DNA of 64,000 nt from Mammaliicoccus lentus (GTDB taxonomy: Bacteria > Bacillota > Bacilli > Staphylococcales > Staphylococcaceae), in NCBI RefSeq assembly GCF_002902755.1, contig NZ_PPRS01000007.1, positions 97,474 through 161,473 on the forward strand. The letters run 5' to 3'. Below the pieces are notes generated by a model that saw only the letters and a list, made by a program, of their open reading frames with translations, did no database searches and had not been told where the DNA came from. This document shows positions 1 through 12,978 of this stretch, piece after piece. Position numbers and translations under genes: made by a program. Position 1 is the first letter of the stretch. Every line of letters begins with the position of its first letter.

Positions 1-605
1 CTGAAATATTGAACGCTATCTATATATCTTAAAGAAATATCCTCCAGTTCCCATTTAATCGTATTAATACCTAATCTATGAGCTAAAGGTGCGTATATTT
101 CCAATGTTTCTTTTGCTATTCTTTTTTGCTTTTCTTTTGGCATGGCTTTTAAAGTTCTGACGTTATGAAGCCTATCTGCTAATTTCACAAGTATAACTCT
201 TACGTCCTTAGCGATTGCTATAAATAGTTTACGATGGTTTTCAGCTTGCTGCGTTTCTTTTGATTTATATTTTACTTTTTTAAGTTTTGTCACACCATCT
301 ACTATAATTGCAACTTCTTCATTAAACATTTCAACCAAATCATCGTAAGTATAAGGTGTATCCTCAATTACATCATGTAAAAATCCAGCAACAATTGTTG
401 GGCCATCTAACTTCATTTCAGTCAAAATACCTGCAACTTGTATTGGATGCATAATATAAGGTAAATTATTTTTTCTAATTTGGCCTTGATGTGCTTTAAA
501 AGCTAAATCGTAACTTTTTTCAACTAATTTGTAAGCTTCTTCGGATAAGTAGCTTTTAGCTTTATATAAAACATCATCAGCACTATAAGGATATTCTTTA
601 TTCAT
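1..605 (-). CDS. relA: (p)ppGpp synthetase/hydrolase RelA (RSH), N-terminal part
   Basis: Partial gene that runs off the left edge; about 201 codons are visible from an ATG at 605. The protein opens [20 protein letters not shown] and contains the HD-type hydrolase core of long RSH enzymes: HPIQVAGIL near residue 50, the HDVIEDT metal-binding motif near residue 78, and VKLADRLHN near residue 140. RSH proteins make and degrade the stringent alarmone (p)ppGpp from ATP and GTP/GDP. The synthetase, TGS and ACT domains lie outside the window. A GGTGG-type ribosome site sits just upstream. In staphylococci relA follows apt and recJ, as here. Identity is certain from the motifs; the incomplete length is only the window edge. 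Confidence 0.93.
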   Translation of the reverse strand, partial: MNKEYPYSADDVLYKAKSYLSEEAYKLVEKSYDLAFKAHQGQIRKNNLPYIMHPIQVAGILTEMKLDGPTIVAGFLHDVIEDTPYTYDDLVEMFNEEVAIIVDGVTKLKKVKYKSKETQQAENHRKLFIAIAKDVRVILVKLADRLHNVRTLKAMPKEKQKRIAKETLEIYAPLAHRLGINTIKWELEDISLRYIDSVQYF

Positions 606-700
606 AGGGACACCACCTCATCACAAATTTCTCTTTAATATTACTATTATAGCAATTAATATAAGTAATATGCCACATATAATTATTATATTTAATCTAA

Positions 701-734
701 AAATAAAATAGTCACAAAAGTGACTATTTTATTT
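701..734 (-). terminator. Rho-independent terminator after apt
   Basis: A perfect 15-bp inverted repeat (arms 701-715 and 720-734, 4-base loop) followed on the minus strand by a T-rich tract. It lies directly after the apt stop codon and separates apt from relA, which therefore needs its own promoter in 606-700. Confidence 0.8.
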
Positions 735-747
735 GAGTATTTACATA

Positions 748-1266
748 CTATTCATCATATGAAATTAAAGATACAACATCGTATCCTTTTAGTTTATCTA
801 TTCCGTGTAAATATTTCAATTCTATTAAGAAAGCAATACCTACTACAATACCACCTAGTGATTCCACCAAATGGATAGCAGCTTCTATTGTACCGCCTGT
901 TGCTAATAAATCATCAGTAATAAGCACACGTTGACCAGGTTTAATTGCGTCTCTATGCATTGTTAAAACGTTAGAGCCATATTCTAAATCATATTCATAA
1001 CGAATAACTTCACGAGGTAATTTACCTTCTTTACGAACAGGTGCAAAACCAATTCCCATAGCATAAGACACAGGGCACCCTATAATGAATCCTCTTGCTT
1101 CAGGTCCAACTACTACATCTACTTGTTTGTTTTTAGCATAACTTACAATTTGGTCAGTTGCATATTTATATGCTTCCCCATTGTCCATAATTGTTGTAAT
1201 ATCTTTAAAATTAACCCCTTCTTTTGGCCAATCTTGTACTTCTGAAACATATTGTTTTAAATCCAT
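748..1266 (-). CDS. apt: Adenine phosphoribosyltransferase
   Basis: 172 residues, the usual size for bacterial Apt. It salvages adenine: adenine + PRPP gives AMP + PPi, in the cytoplasm. The PRPP-binding signature [13 protein letters not shown] is at about residues 114-126, and the family pattern [12 protein letters not shown] is near residue 52. The ATG overlaps the recJ stop by one base (TAATG) and its ribosome site (GAGGAGG) lies inside the last recJ codons, so translation is probably coupled. It is followed by a strong terminator. The recJ-apt-relA order is conserved in Bacillales. Confidence 0.95.
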   Translation of the reverse strand: MDLKQYVSEVQDWPKEGVNFKDITTIMDNGEAYKYATDQIVSYAKNKQVDVVVGPEARGFIIGCPVSYAMGIGFAPVRKEGKLPREVIRYEYDLEYGSNVLTMHRDAIKPGQRVLITDDLLATGGTIEAAIHLVESLGGIVVGIAFLIELKYLHGIDKLKGYDVVSLISYDE

Positions 1267-3560
1267 TAAACTTCCTCCTCAACGTTGCCTATCAATGACT
1301 GAATCCATTTGATTAAAGATTGACTGTCATTATATAACAATGTCTTTTCAATTTCTATTTGTCTTTTCTTCTCTTGATACAACGGCGCACTTTGAATGCT
1401 ATTCTTTTCCGCTTCTTTATTCACTTTTATTATACCATCATTTATTGTAATAAAGTCTAATTCATAAAAGCAATTTAATATGAATTTTAATTGATCAGGT
1501 TTAATTTTCAAAAATTGACAAAGTTGCATACCTTCAGTTTGAATATTTGTTTCTGCTTTACTGAGTAATGCTTTATATGTTTCTTTAAATTTTTGTTCAT
1601 TAGGTAAACCTTCAAAGTATGAATTAGATTGACCTTTAAAAACTAAATAATATTTATCTGCATTAACTTGATTTAAAGTTGTTTTTAAATCATCTAAATC
1701 TTTTGGTAAATCTCTAAGCACACACGCTTCAACATTTCTTTCATATCCTTCTCCATAGAACACATATCTATCATTTAGTTTTTCTTCTGTTGAATTAACT
1801 ACAAACAAAGCGTCTTTTTGATTAATTTTCAATAAGTCTTGTTTATTTTTACTTCTATAATCGAATACTGTATGTTCATTACCTAACTCTAAATCTTTTA
1901 CGATTATTTGTGGAGATTGATGTCCATTCCATTCGTTTACATTTAAGCTGCCCGCTATATTAATAGTTGTTTCATTTGTTATGTCGTGTTGAAGATGTCC
2001 GAAATTCCAATGAAGTGCTGCAATATTTTTGTCGGTTAATGTAAGTTTTAAATGTTTTTCACTTTGTCCAATACCTTTTACCGAATTAACCTGCACATTT
2101 TTCACTGCAAATAATGGTGCAGAAATATCAGTTCCAAAAGGTCGTAATCTCTCTAAGTCAAAAATATTTTCAACTGAAATGTCAGATACTTGAATTTCTG
2201 AATCCACAGTTAATTGCGGTAATAGTGGTTTACCTTCTGTTAACTTATACATTTCATCATTTAAAGCTTTTTTTAATGATTCTATAGCATCAATATCTAA
2301 CGTCATACCTGCTGCCATATGATGACCACCAAACTTTTGTATAAGTTCAGAGTTATTTTGAAGAAATTCAAACATAGATACTTGTTCAATACTTCTAGCT
2401 GATCCTTTAGCATGATTTTGCTCTATATCCACATTTAACAAGATAGTTGGTAAATGATATTGTTCAACAATTCTTGATGCTACTATTCCGAGAACACCCT
2501 CGTTCCAATCTTCTTTTGCTAAAACTAAAAATTGTGCGTTGGTGTCAATTTGTTCTTGAGCGAGCACAAGAGCTTCTTCTGTAATAGTTTCAACTATTGC
2601 TTTTCTTTCAGTATTAAAATGATCCACTTCTTCAGCAAGAAATGTCGCTTCATCGCTGTCTTCACACATCAATAATTCACATGCTAATCTAGCATCATCC
2701 AGACGACCAACCGCATTTAATCTTGGGCCAATTATAAATCCTACAGTTTGTTCACTGACTTCATCAGTGTAATCTGCGACTTCTAATAGTGCTTTAATAC
2801 CTGGGGAAGGTTTTTCATTTAAAATGTTTAAACCTCTCTTGACCATATATCTATTCTCATCAGTTAAACTCACTAAATCTGCAATAGTACCGATTGCTAC
2901 AAGTCCAAGAAAATAATCGGGCAAGTCCGCCTTAAGTGCTTTACATAATTTATAAGAAACCCCTACACCTGCTAAATATTCAAATGGATAGTCGAAGTCA
3001 GGGTGCACAGGATGGACGATAGCATATGCATTAGGTTTTGTAATACCAAATTCGTGATGATCTGTTACGATAACGTCTATCCCCAATTCATTAGCAATAT
3101 CTATTTCATGATGCCCTTGAACACCATTGTCTACTGTAATGATTAAAGTAACGTCCTCATCATGAGCATTGCGAAATGCCCCTTCACTTGGACCATATCC
3201 TTCTGTAAATCTATTCGGAATATACCAACCGACTTGAGCTCCAAGTGATTCTAACGTTTTTACGAGAATTGTTGTTGATGTCACACCATCAGCATCATAA
3301 TCACCATATACTAATATTTTCTCACTATTTTCTATAGCTTTATGTATTCTTGAAACAGCTTTCTCCATATCACTTAACAACATAGGATCATGAAAAAGTT
3401 CTTCTTTAGAAAGTAAATGTTCGATATCAGTTTGTGTTGTATAACCTTTAGAAACTAATGCTTTTTCTAATAGCGGGGAAATATTAAATTTTTTAATTAT
3501 CTGTTTGTCTATTTCTATAGTTTGTCTAGGTATAGACCATTGATAACGTGCTTTAGTCAT
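1266..3560 (-). CDS. recJ: Single-stranded-DNA-specific exonuclease RecJ
   Basis: 764 residues with the chosen start. RecJ degrades single-stranded DNA 5' to 3' in recombination and mismatch or base-excision repair. The DHH phosphoesterase motifs are visible: [12 protein letters not shown] near residue 85, then VTVDNG-like and VTDHHEF near residue 165, and GGHHMAAGM near residue 410 (DHHA1 domain). The C-terminal third is the extra region found in Firmicutes RecJ. An upstream ATG at 3575 is in frame, but the ATG at 3560 has a GAGGAG ribosome site 8-9 bases upstream and gives MTKARYQW. It overlaps apt by one base. Confidence 0.93.
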   Translation of the reverse strand: MTKARYQWSIPRQTIEIDKQIIKKFNISPLLEKALVSKGYTTQTDIEHLLSKEELFHDPMLLSDMEKAVSRIHKAIENSEKILVYGDYDADGVTSTTILVKTLESLGAQVGWYIPNRFTEGYGPSEGAFRNAHDEDVTLIITVDNGVQGHHEIDIANELGIDVIVTDHHEFGITKPNAYAIVHPVHPDFDYPFEYLAGVGVSYKLCKALKADLPDYFLGLVAIGTIADLVSLTDENRYMVKRGLNILNEKPSPGIKALLEVADYTDEVSEQTVGFIIGPRLNAVGRLDDARLACELLMCEDSDEATFLAEEVDHFNTERKAIVETITEEALVLAQEQIDTNAQFLVLAKEDWNEGVLGIVASRIVEQYHLPTILLNVDIEQNHAKGSARSIEQVSMFEFLQNNSELIQKFGGHHMAAGMTLDIDAIESLKKALNDEMYKLTEGKPLLPQLTVDSEIQVSDISVENIFDLERLRPFGTDISAPLFAVKNVQVNSVKGIGQSEKHLKLTLTDKNIAALHWNFGHLQHDITNETTINIAGSLNVNEWNGHQSPQIIVKDLELGNEHTVFDYRSKNKQDLLKINQKDALFVVNSTEEKLNDRYVFYGEGYERNVEACVLRDLPKDLDDLKTTLNQVNADKYYLVFKGQSNSYFEGLPNEQKFKETYKALLSKAETNIQTEGMQLCQFLKIKPDQLKFILNCFYELDFITINDGIIKVNKEAEKNSIQSAPLYQEKKRQIEIEKTLLYNDSQSLIKWIQSLIGNVEEEV

Positions 3561-3686
3561 AACAAATCTCCTCATTTCTACTCAAAACATTATACATGAA
3601 AAATTAATGATTCTCTACTAAACAAATTAAGCATATCAAAATAAATATTTTTTGCATAGAATTGATAAACTTCAACTGCATAAAAA

Positions 3687-3732
3687 AGCACTTATCAAAG
3701 CAGACACATAAAGTGTAGCTTTGATAAGTGCT
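3687..3732 (-). terminator. Terminator after secDF
   Basis: Perfect 14-bp stem (3687-3700 with 3719-3732) and a T6 run on the minus strand. It lies just beyond the secDF stop and closes the queA-tgt-yajC-secDF side of the cluster before recJ. Confidence 0.85.
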
Positions 3733-3740
3733 CATGAATT

Positions 3741-6032
3741 TTAAACGAGTATTTTTTCGTCGTTTGATTTTTTCTCTTCGTAGACAACTAATTTGCCGTC
3801 ATCAGAATTTTTAAGTTGTTTCTTTTTCAACATGCCCCATAGCGGAACTGCCACGAACACAGATGAGAACACACCTGAAATCAGTCCTATAAGTAATGCT
3901 AATGAGAAGTTGAATATACTTGATGATCCAAAGATTAATAGTCCAATTACAACTATTACAACGGTTAACACTGTATTAATTGATCTCGTCATTGTTTGTC
4001 TAATAGATGAATTTACAATCATATCAATTGTTTCTGGGTCTTTTATAACTTTGATTTTACGTAAGTTTTCACGAACCCTATCAAATGTAACGATTGTATC
4101 GTTTATGGAATAACCGATTATCGTTAATACAGCAGCAATAAATGTAATATCTACTTCTAATCTAAATAAGCTAAACACTGTTACAATCATGAACACATCG
4201 TGTAGAAGTGCTAATACTGCAGTAGTTCCCATTCGCCATTCGAATCTAAATGTAACATAAATGACGATACCAAGCGCTGCAATGCCTAAAGCTTTCAATG
4301 CGTTTACTGCGAGCTCTTGGCCAACTACAGGAGATACTGTACTAACATTAGGGTCATGACCTAAAGTATCTTTAAAATCAGATTTAACTTTTTTTATCTC
4401 CGATTTATCTAAAGCATCTTTAAACTGTACAGTAGCCATTTTATTACCCGAACCACTTGTCGTAACTTGAGAAGGTTCTAATCCCATATCTTTAAATTGT
4501 TTAGATACTTGTTCAGTTTTTATTGCATTATCAGATTGTAAATCAACTCTTGTACCACTTGTGAAGTCGATACCGAGATTTAATTTAAATATAGATATTA
4601 TAATCGCACCAACAATAATAGTTATGATACTAAATGTTAAGAACGGTTTTGCAAGTTTAACAAAATTAACTTTATCATAAGGTGTGCTTAAATCATGCAC
4701 ATCTAATTTTTCGCTAATATCATGTCTTGATTTTTTAGATATGCCGAACCAAGTAAACTTTTTGTTAAAGTAATTTGAGTTAATCAAGATTGATAACAGT
4801 AATCTTGTTAAGAATACTGATGCTACAAAACTCATCAGAATAGATAGTAATAACATTGTTGCGAAACCTTTAACGGAACTTTCACCAAATACAAATAATA
4901 CTAATGCAGCTAATATTGTCGTTAAGTTAGCATCTAGTATTGTAACAAATGATGAACCCGAACCTTTTTTGAAGGCTTGTTTCAATGTCCTTCCGATTCT
5001 TAACTCATCTTTTATCCGTTCATACATAATAATATTCGCGTCTACAGCCATACCTACACCTAACACCAGAGCAGCTAGACCAGGTAAAGTAAGAACACCT
5101 GAAATAAAGTTGAATGCTAATAATGTTAAATAAACATAAGCGCTTAATGTAACAACAGCAACAACACCAGGTAATCTATAGTAGATTAACATGAATAAAA
5201 ATACGATACCTACACCAATTGTAGAGGCAAAAATCGTTTCATCTAAAGCATCTTGACCAAACTGAGCACCTACTGAAGTAGAATAAACTTCATCTAATTT
5301 AACTGGTAAAGAACCTGAATTTAATAAGTCAGCGATTTGTTTTGCTTCTTTAACGCCTTCTTCACCTTTAAATCCGCCTGATATTTCTACATTTTCAGAA
5401 TTGATAGGCTGACTAACTGTCGCTGCAGAAATATACTTAGGCTCTTTGCCTTCTTGTTCTTTCTTAGCTTCTTTTTCGTAGCTATCTCCATTTTCGTAAT
5501 CCATCCAAATAACCATCAGGTTTGGATTCATTTTAGATACTTTTTCAGTTACTCCTTTAAATTTTTCTGCATCTTTTAATTTAAGTGTAACTGCTACTTC
5601 ATTTGTATTATCTTTAAAACCTTGTTTAGCGCCACCTTGTACTAAATCTTTACCTGATAATAGTACATTATCTTTAGCATCTCTAATTGTTAAGTTAGCT
5701 TGAGTCGAAAGTACTTCACGAGCCTCGTTTTGATCTTTAATACCCGCTAATTGTACTCTTATTCTATTGCCTTCCTCAACTTGAATCTTCGGTTCAGAAA
5801 CACCCAATACGTTAACACGTGATTCCAAAGTTTTGGCGGTCGATTTAACAGCGTCTTTATCTATTTTGTCACCTTTATCTAAAGGATTGACTTGATAAAG
5901 AACTTCAAATCCACCTTGTAAGTCTAGACCTAAATTTACATTCTTCGTTATATTTTTACCGGTTGATCCTATTAAAGTAAAAATCAACACCGAGAGAAGT
6001 AAAAAGGCTATAATTCTACTACGCTTTTTCAC
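3741..6032 (-). CDS. secDF: Protein translocase subunit SecDF (fused)
   Basis: 763 residues. This fusion of SecD and SecF uses the proton gradient to help SecYEG complete export. It begins with a membrane segment (KKRSRIIAFLLLSVLIF), then the SecD signature NLGLDLQGGFEVLYQV, a long extracytoplasmic region, five hydrophobic segments including LGVGMAVDANIIMYERIKDE, then the SecF half starting near KLNLGIDFTSGTRVDL and ending with the matching IGYSINDTIVTFDRVREN. The open frame extends to 6119, but the GTG at 6032 has AGAGGTG just upstream and gives (M)KKRSRIIAF, matching staphylococcal SecDF. yajC, whose product joins the same complex, is immediately upstream, but a terminator lies between. Confidence 0.93.
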   Translation of the reverse strand: MKKRSRIIAFLLLSVLIFTLIGSTGKNITKNVNLGLDLQGGFEVLYQVNPLDKGDKIDKDAVKSTAKTLESRVNVLGVSEPKIQVEEGNRIRVQLAGIKDQNEAREVLSTQANLTIRDAKDNVLLSGKDLVQGGAKQGFKDNTNEVAVTLKLKDAEKFKGVTEKVSKMNPNLMVIWMDYENGDSYEKEAKKEQEGKEPKYISAATVSQPINSENVEISGGFKGEEGVKEAKQIADLLNSGSLPVKLDEVYSTSVGAQFGQDALDETIFASTIGVGIVFLFMLIYYRLPGVVAVVTLSAYVYLTLLAFNFISGVLTLPGLAALVLGVGMAVDANIIMYERIKDELRIGRTLKQAFKKGSGSSFVTILDANLTTILAALVLFVFGESSVKGFATMLLLSILMSFVASVFLTRLLLSILINSNYFNKKFTWFGISKKSRHDISEKLDVHDLSTPYDKVNFVKLAKPFLTFSIITIIVGAIIISIFKLNLGIDFTSGTRVDLQSDNAIKTEQVSKQFKDMGLEPSQVTTSGSGNKMATVQFKDALDKSEIKKVKSDFKDTLGHDPNVSTVSPVVGQELAVNALKALGIAALGIVIYVTFRFEWRMGTTAVLALLHDVFMIVTVFSLFRLEVDITFIAAVLTIIGYSINDTIVTFDRVRENLRKIKVIKDPETIDMIVNSSIRQTMTRSINTVLTVVIVVIGLLIFGSSSIFNFSLALLIGLISGVFSSVFVAVPLWGMLKKKQLKNSDDGKLVVYEEKKSNDEKILV

Positions 6033-6121
6033 GATAACACCTCTTACTTTTTTTAGTTCACTATATATGTTATAGCATACATTACCAGTTTTTGAATAGT
6101 CATAACGTACATGTATCAAAA

Positions 6122-6145
6122 AAAGACATGGATAACCATGTCTTT
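6122..6145 (-). terminator. Terminator between yajC and secDF
   Basis: 10-bp stem (6122-6131 with 6136-6145), loop ATAA, and a run of seven T on the minus strand. It suggests that secDF is at least partly transcribed from its own promoter. Confidence 0.8.
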
Positions 6146-6189
6146 AACGTTAAATATATTAAACTAATTCCATCAAAATGTAAACTTTT

Positions 6190-6453
6190 TTATGAAGGGT
6201 CTACTTGTTTGATAGCAGGTTTTTCAAAAGTAATTTCTTGACCTTTGTCATTTACAGTAACAACAACGATTGATTCGTCAACTGCTCTAACTGTACCTTT
6301 AATTCCACCAATTGAAGTAACTTTTTGACCTACTTCTAAGCGGTTTAATAATTCGCGATGCTCTTTTGCTCTTTTTTGTTGTGGTCTAATCATTAAGAAC
6401 CAAACAAGTGCAAATATCAAAATAATTGGTAATAATTGTACTAATACTTCCAT
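6190..6453 (-). CDS. yajC: Preprotein translocase subunit YajC
   Basis: 87 residues: one N-terminal membrane helix (LVQLLPIILIFALVWFLMIRP) ending in the family signature RPQQKR, then a short cytoplasmic domain (VGQKVTSIGGIKGTV). YajC joins SecDF in the holotranslocon. Two in-frame ATGs lie close together (6459 and 6453); the second is placed about 8 bases from AGGAG and is preferred. It follows tgt by 12 bases, in the conserved queA-tgt-yajC order. Confidence 0.93.
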   Translation of the reverse strand: MEVLVQLLPIILIFALVWFLMIRPQQKRAKEHRELLNRLEVGQKVTSIGGIKGTVRAVDESIVVVTVNDKGQEITFEKPAIKQVDPS

Positions 6454-6465
6454 AATCATACTCCT

Positions 6466-8647
<2,182 letters not shown>

Positions 8648-8675
8648 AGGCTTTGCCTCTTTCCTCATTCTAATA

Positions 8676-9668
8676 TTATTTCTTTATCTCAAAATGGTCA
8701 TAACTCACCGCAGTTGCTTTTCTACCACGAGGCGTTCGTTCTATAAAGCCTTTTTGAATGAGATATGGTTCGTACACATCTTCTAATGTAATACGTTCTT
8801 CCCCAATGGTAGCAGCAATTGCATCTAGGCCAACTGGTCCACCTTTATAATTATTCAATATACAGTGCATAATTTTATAGTCAATATGGTCTAACCCTTC
8901 TTTATCAACTTGTAATAAATCTAATGCATGTTTAGTTGTACCAATTGTTATTGAATCGTCACCTTCAACTTGAGCAAAATCTCTCACTCTTCTTAACAAT
9001 CGGTTAGCAATTCTTGGTGTCCCTCTGCTTCGTTTTGATAACTCATTTGTACTTTGGTCATCTATTTCAACATTAAAGACTTCAGCAGTACGTTTAATGA
9101 TTTCTTTTAAACTTCCATCATCATAATATTCTAAACGTAAATGAACGCCAAATCGATCTCTTAAAGGAGCTGATAGACTTCCTACTCTAGTCGTAGCACC
9201 CACTAATGTAAATGGCGGTAAATCAATTCTAATACTTCTTGCTTCTTCACCTTTACCAACTACTATGTCTAAGAAAAAGTCTTCCATAGCTGGGTATAAA
9301 ACTTCTTCTACTACACGACTCAAACGATGTATTTCATCTATAAATAGCACATCACCGGGTTGTAAAGCTGATAAAATCGCAGCTAAATCTCCTGGTCTTT
9401 CTATAGAGGGTCCACTAGCTGTACGTAAATTAACGTCCATCTCATTAGAAATGATGTTAGCAAGAGTCGTTTTACCTAAACCTGGAGGACCATATAACAA
9501 ACAATGATCAAGAGGTTCTTCTCTTAATTTCGCAGCTTTAATAAAAATATCTAAATTAGATTTAATATTATGTTGACCTATATACTGATTCAATGTGTCC
9601 GGTCTTAATGATAATTCATTTTGCAAATCTTCTTCAAGTTCATGTTCATCAACTACACGATCATCCAA
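8676..9668 (-). CDS. ruvB: Holliday junction branch migration helicase RuvB
   Basis: 330 residues. RuvB is the hexameric AAA+ motor that drives branch migration with RuvA. Walker [10 protein letters not shown] near residue 60, Walker [10 protein letters not shown] near residue 108, sensor GATTRVGSL near residue 157 and the arginine-finger region RDRFG near residue 170, followed by the winged-helix domain ending in TPRGR. The start codon is TTG, with GAGGTGA 7 bases upstream; the nearby ATG is out of frame. ruvA lies 13 bases upstream. Confidence 0.95.
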
Positions 9669-9681
9669 AAAATCACCTCAT

Positions 9682-10272
9682 TTATTGAATAAGTAGTGCT
9701 AAAGCCCTTTTAACACATGCATCTACAGTATCGAATGTTTCTTTTTCTAAAGATTTTTTAACCTTAGTAATTTCACGTTTAGAATAACCTAATGCTTCTA
9801 ACGCTAATACCGCTTCTTCTAATACATCATTTTTACTTTCGTCAGCTTGAGCAAAGAGCTCTGATTCTTCGGTAATAGTTAATTTACCTTTTAAATCTAA
9901 TATAATTTGTCTAGCTGTTTTCTTTCCTATACCAGGGAATTTTGTTAAATATGCTTCATTTTCATTCTCAATAGCAATTTTAACTTCATTCGGTGTACTG
10001 GCTGCTAATATTGCTAGTGCAGATTTAGGACCAATACCGGTAACTTTAATAAGATTTAAAAACATGTCTTTCTCTTCTAAATCTATAAAACCATATAATA
10101 GATGCGCGTCTTCACGTACAATTAGTTGTGTAAAGACTTGCGCCTCTTCTTCTAATTGAGATTGAAAACGATATGAATTTGGTGTTTGTATTTCATAACC
10201 TATACCGTTATTTTCAACTACTATATGTGTTGGATATAATTGAGAAATTTTACCTTTTATATATGCATACAT
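9682..10272 (-). CDS. ruvA: Holliday junction DNA-binding protein RuvA
   Basis: 196 residues. It starts [20 protein letters not shown] (OB-fold domain I), has two helix-hairpin-helix motifs ([14 protein letters not shown] near residue 75 and [18 protein letters not shown] near residue 110) and a C-terminal domain III ([13 protein letters not shown]) that contacts RuvB. Tetramers bind the four-way junction. The gene is co-directional with ruvB. RuvC is absent here, as expected in Firmicutes, where RecU resolves junctions. Confidence 0.95.
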
Positions 10273-10285
10273 TAGATAACTCCCT

Positions 10286-10747
10286 TTACATGCTCATTCC
10301 AATAACTTCAACTTCATCTACGTGTGGACTTTCTTTAATAGCATCCATCAATTCTTCTAGAGATAATTCTATATTAGAGGCATTTAATGAAATCGTTATA
10401 GTAGCTCTGTCTTTCATAGGTAAACTTTGATGAATCGTTAAAACAGATCCTTTTAATTCAGCAATTTTATTTAATACAAAAGCAAGCATACCTACTTCAT
10501 CTTGAACATACAAAATTAAAGTTAAATTTCGTGTTTGTTCCTCTAATCTATCTATAGGGAAAATCGTATCCTTATATTTATAAAATGCACTTCTAGAAAG
10601 ATTAAACTCTTTCACTGCATCATAAATAGTCAAATTGTTATTTTTCATGAGCGCATTTTTTACTTTTATAGTTTTTTGAACAGATTCTGGCAATACATCT
10701 TCCCTAATTAAATAAAACTTCTTTGTTGATTCATTTGATTTTTTCAA
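10286..10747 (-). CDS. pheB: ACT-domain protein (PheB family)
   Basis: 153 residues. The N-terminal half carries a helix-turn-helix-like segment ([21 protein letters not shown]); the C-terminal half is an ACT domain ([22 protein letters not shown] ... [16 protein letters not shown]). The family is annotated PheB or UPF0735 and lies next to obgE in Bacillales. Despite the old name, chorismate mutase activity is not established. ACT domains usually bind amino acids, so a regulatory role is plausible. The start is TTG, 12 bases after the obgE stop, with only a weak AGGG site. Confidence 0.85.
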
Positions 10748-10759
10748 TTAGAACACGCC

Positions 10760-12046
10760 CTATTCGACAAATTCAAATTCTCCACCTAATATTCTTACAA
10801 TATCACCATTAGAAGCGCCTTTTTCTCTCAAGGCATCATCGATACCCATTGATCTCATCTGTCTAGCAAAACGTCTAACAGCTGCATCACGATTGAAGTC
10901 AGTCATCATGAATAATCTTTCAATTGAATCACCTGTAACAACATAAGCTCCATCGTCATCACGAGAAATAACAAAATGGTCTCTTGATTTTTCATGTTTA
11001 TAGACAACTCTATGAATACCTGTTTCTTCTATACTATCGAAATCTACACCTTCAGTTTCATCGAGTAAGTCAGCGATTTGATATAATAATTGATCAACAT
11101 TTTCGCGTGTAACTGTACTAATAGGAACAATTTTTACATCTTCCTCAAGCTGTTCTTTAAACATCTCTAATTGTGCTTCTGAATCTGGTAAGTCCATCTT
11201 ATTTGCAACAACTATCTGCGGTCTTCTTGATAAGTTTTCATTGTAAGATTTCAACTCTTGATTAATTGTAACATAATCTTCATAAGGGTCTCTGCCTTCC
11301 ATTCCACTCATATCAATAATGTGAACTATCACTCTCGTACGTTCAACATGACGTAAAAATTGATGACCTAGACCTACACCTTCTGAGGCTCCTTCAATTA
11401 AACCAGGTAAATCTGCCATTACAAATCCTCTGCCGTCTTTAGTTTGTACAACACCTAAATTAGGCTTAATAGTTGTGAAATGATAAGCACCTATTTTAGG
11501 TTTAGCTTTAGATACAATTGATAGGAGTGTCGATTTTCCTACGCTTGGGTAACCTACTAAACCTACATCAGCCATTAATTTCAATTCTAGAATAACTTCA
11601 ATTTCTTCTCCAGGCTCACCATTTTCACAAAAGTCTGGTGCTGGGTTACTCGGTGATGCAAACCTTGAATTGCCTCGACCACCACGGCCACCTTTTGCTA
11701 CTGTAGCACGTTGTCCATGCTCTACTAAATCGGCTAGTACTTCTTCATTTTCTACTTTTTTTATAATTGTGCCAGGTGGAACTTTTAATACTAAATCACC
11801 TGATCCTCTACCATGCATGTTACTGCTTTGTCCATTTTCACCTTTATCAGCTTTAAATTTTCTTTGGAATTTAAAATCTAATAAAGTACGTAATCCTTCA
11901 TCTACTTCAAATACTACTGAGGCACCTTTGCCTCCATCTCCTCCGGCCGGACCACCAAACGGAACATACTTTTCACGACGAAAAGCAACTAAACCGTTAC
12001 CGCCATCACCAGCTTTCAAAGATATCTTGACCTGATCTATAAACAT
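10760..12046 (-). CDS. obgE: GTPase Obg (CgtA)
   Basis: 428 residues in three domains: a glycine-rich Obg fold ([22 protein letters not shown]) to about residue 158; the G domain with G1 GYPSVGKST near residue 165, DLPGLIEGA (G3) near 212 and NKMD (G4) near 283; and a C-terminal OCT domain after about residue 350. Obg is an essential 50S-assembly GTPase linked to the stringent response. Its ribosome site (GAGGTG) is inside the last codons of the upstream Spo0B-like gene, so the two are probably co-translated. Confidence 0.96.
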   Translation of the reverse strand: MFIDQVKISLKAGDGGNGLVAFRREKYVPFGGPAGGDGGKGASVVFEVDEGLRTLLDFKFQRKFKADKGENGQSSNMHGRGSGDLVLKVPPGTIIKKVENEEVLADLVEHGQRATVAKGGRGGRGNSRFASPSNPAPDFCENGEPGEEIEVILELKLMADVGLVGYPSVGKSTLLSIVSKAKPKIGAYHFTTIKPNLGVVQTKDGRGFVMADLPGLIEGASEGVGLGHQFLRHVERTRVIVHIIDMSGMEGRDPYEDYVTINQELKSYNENLSRRPQIVVANKMDLPDSEAQLEMFKEQLEEDVKIVPISTVTRENVDQLLYQIADLLDETEGVDFDSIEETGIHRVVYKHEKSRDHFVISRDDDGAYVVTGDSIERLFMMTDFNRDAAVRRFARQMRSMGIDDALREKGASNGDIVRILGGEFEFVE

Positions 12047-12048
12047 GT

Positions 12049-12579
12049 TTACACCTCTAGTTCATTAATATTAATAAAAAATTCTAATTCACATATTTCT
12101 TGATTATACGAAATAATTTCTATATTATAGTTTGAAAAAATTTGTTTAATTTCATTTTCGTTTATCGTAATACCTTTAGCTGATATTATTAATGTAACAA
12201 ATTCCTGTTCAATAATTAATCCGATATGTGTATCTAAATCGTCAATTTCATTGACGATATGATTCATCCATTTGTGATAAATATTTAACAAAATGTTATC
12301 TGATAGGAATAAATTCCTTTGATAATCTTCATCGCTATTACATTCAATTTCAAATGTCCATTTAGAGCCTGACAATGAGATTTTGTGTGAAAATACTTCT
12401 TGAACAAACTTTCTGCATGGTGCATTTAAAAATAATTGTTCTTGTTTAAGTTCATGATACAATTCATCTATTAATGAATTAACTTTACTTTCTTTACCCA
12501 ACTGTTTATAAGTGTATAACAGTTGAAATTGATTGACAAAATCGTGTCTCGACTTTAAATACACATCTAAATCATCCAT
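12049..12579 (-). CDS. Spo0B-like protein next to obgE
   Basis: 176 residues with the ATG at 12579 (AGGTGAT 6-7 bases upstream); the frame itself opens at 12606. The N-terminal part [21 protein letters not shown] resembles the Spo0B/SpoOB_a histidine region, in which the HDFxNxL pattern holds the phosphorylated His of B. subtilis Spo0B. Position directly before obgE matches spo0B-obg in Bacillus. Staphylococci do not sporulate and have no known phosphorelay, so a degenerate sensor-kinase-like role is inferred. The C-terminal half is weakly conserved and lacks ATP-binding motifs that I can see. Confidence 0.75.
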   Translation of the reverse strand: MDDLDVYLKSRHDFVNQFQLLYTYKQLGKESKVNSLIDELYHELKQEQLFLNAPCRKFVQEVFSHKISLSGSKWTFEIECNSDEDYQRNLFLSDNILLNIYHKWMNHIVNEIDDLDTHIGLIIEQEFVTLIISAKGITINENEIKQIFSNYNIEIISYNQEICELEFFININELEV

Positions 12580-12648
12580 TTTATCACCTATATTGTAAGT
12601 ATTCATAAATACTATTATACCATTTTAATCATTTGATTAAAAAAAGAA

Positions 12649-12670
12649 ACACCAGAAAAAATTCTGGTGT
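12649..12670 (-). terminator. Terminator after rpmA
   Basis: 9-bp stem (12649-12657 with 12662-12670) followed by TTTCTTTTTTT on the minus strand. It ends the rplU-prp-rpmA operon and implies a separate promoter for the Spo0B-like/obgE pair. Confidence 0.8.
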
Positions 12671-12683
12671 CTCAATTTAGTGA

Positions 12684-12968
12684 TTATTCAGCAGCTGTAT
12701 ATACAGATACTCTCTTTTTGTCACGACCAAAACGTTCGAATTTAACAACGCCGTCGATTTTAGCGAATAATGTATCGTCTCCACCGCGACCTACGTTTTC
12801 ACCAGCGAAAACTTTAGTTCCACGTTGACGATAAAGGATAGAACCACCTGTAACGAATTGACCGTCAGCACGTTTAGCTCCTAAACGTTTTGATTCAGAG
12901 TCACGACCGTTCTTTGTAGAACCAACCCCTTTTTTCGATGCGAAAAATTGTAAGTTTAATTTTAACAT
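12684..12968 (-). CDS. rpmA: 50S ribosomal protein L27, with cleavable N-terminal extension
   Basis: 94 residues. The mature part ([15 protein letters not shown]...) is ordinary L27, which reaches toward the peptidyl-transferase centre. The first nine residues, MLKLNLQFF, are the Firmicutes extension that the Prp protease removes between Phe9 and Ala10 (known for S. aureus). prp lies immediately upstream, between rplU and rpmA, so substrate and protease are co-expressed. Confidence 0.96.
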   Translation of the reverse strand: MLKLNLQFFASKKGVGSTKNGRDSESKRLGAKRADGQFVTGGSILYRQRGTKVFAGENVGRGGDDTLFAKIDGVVKFERFGRDKKRVSVYTAAE

Positions 12969-12978
12969 GAGTTACACC

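Noticed and set aside
11670..12035. 121-codon plus-strand open frame, rich in proline and serine
   Set aside because: Antisense to the glycine-rich start of obgE; composition follows from reading glycine codons backwards, and there is no ribosome site.
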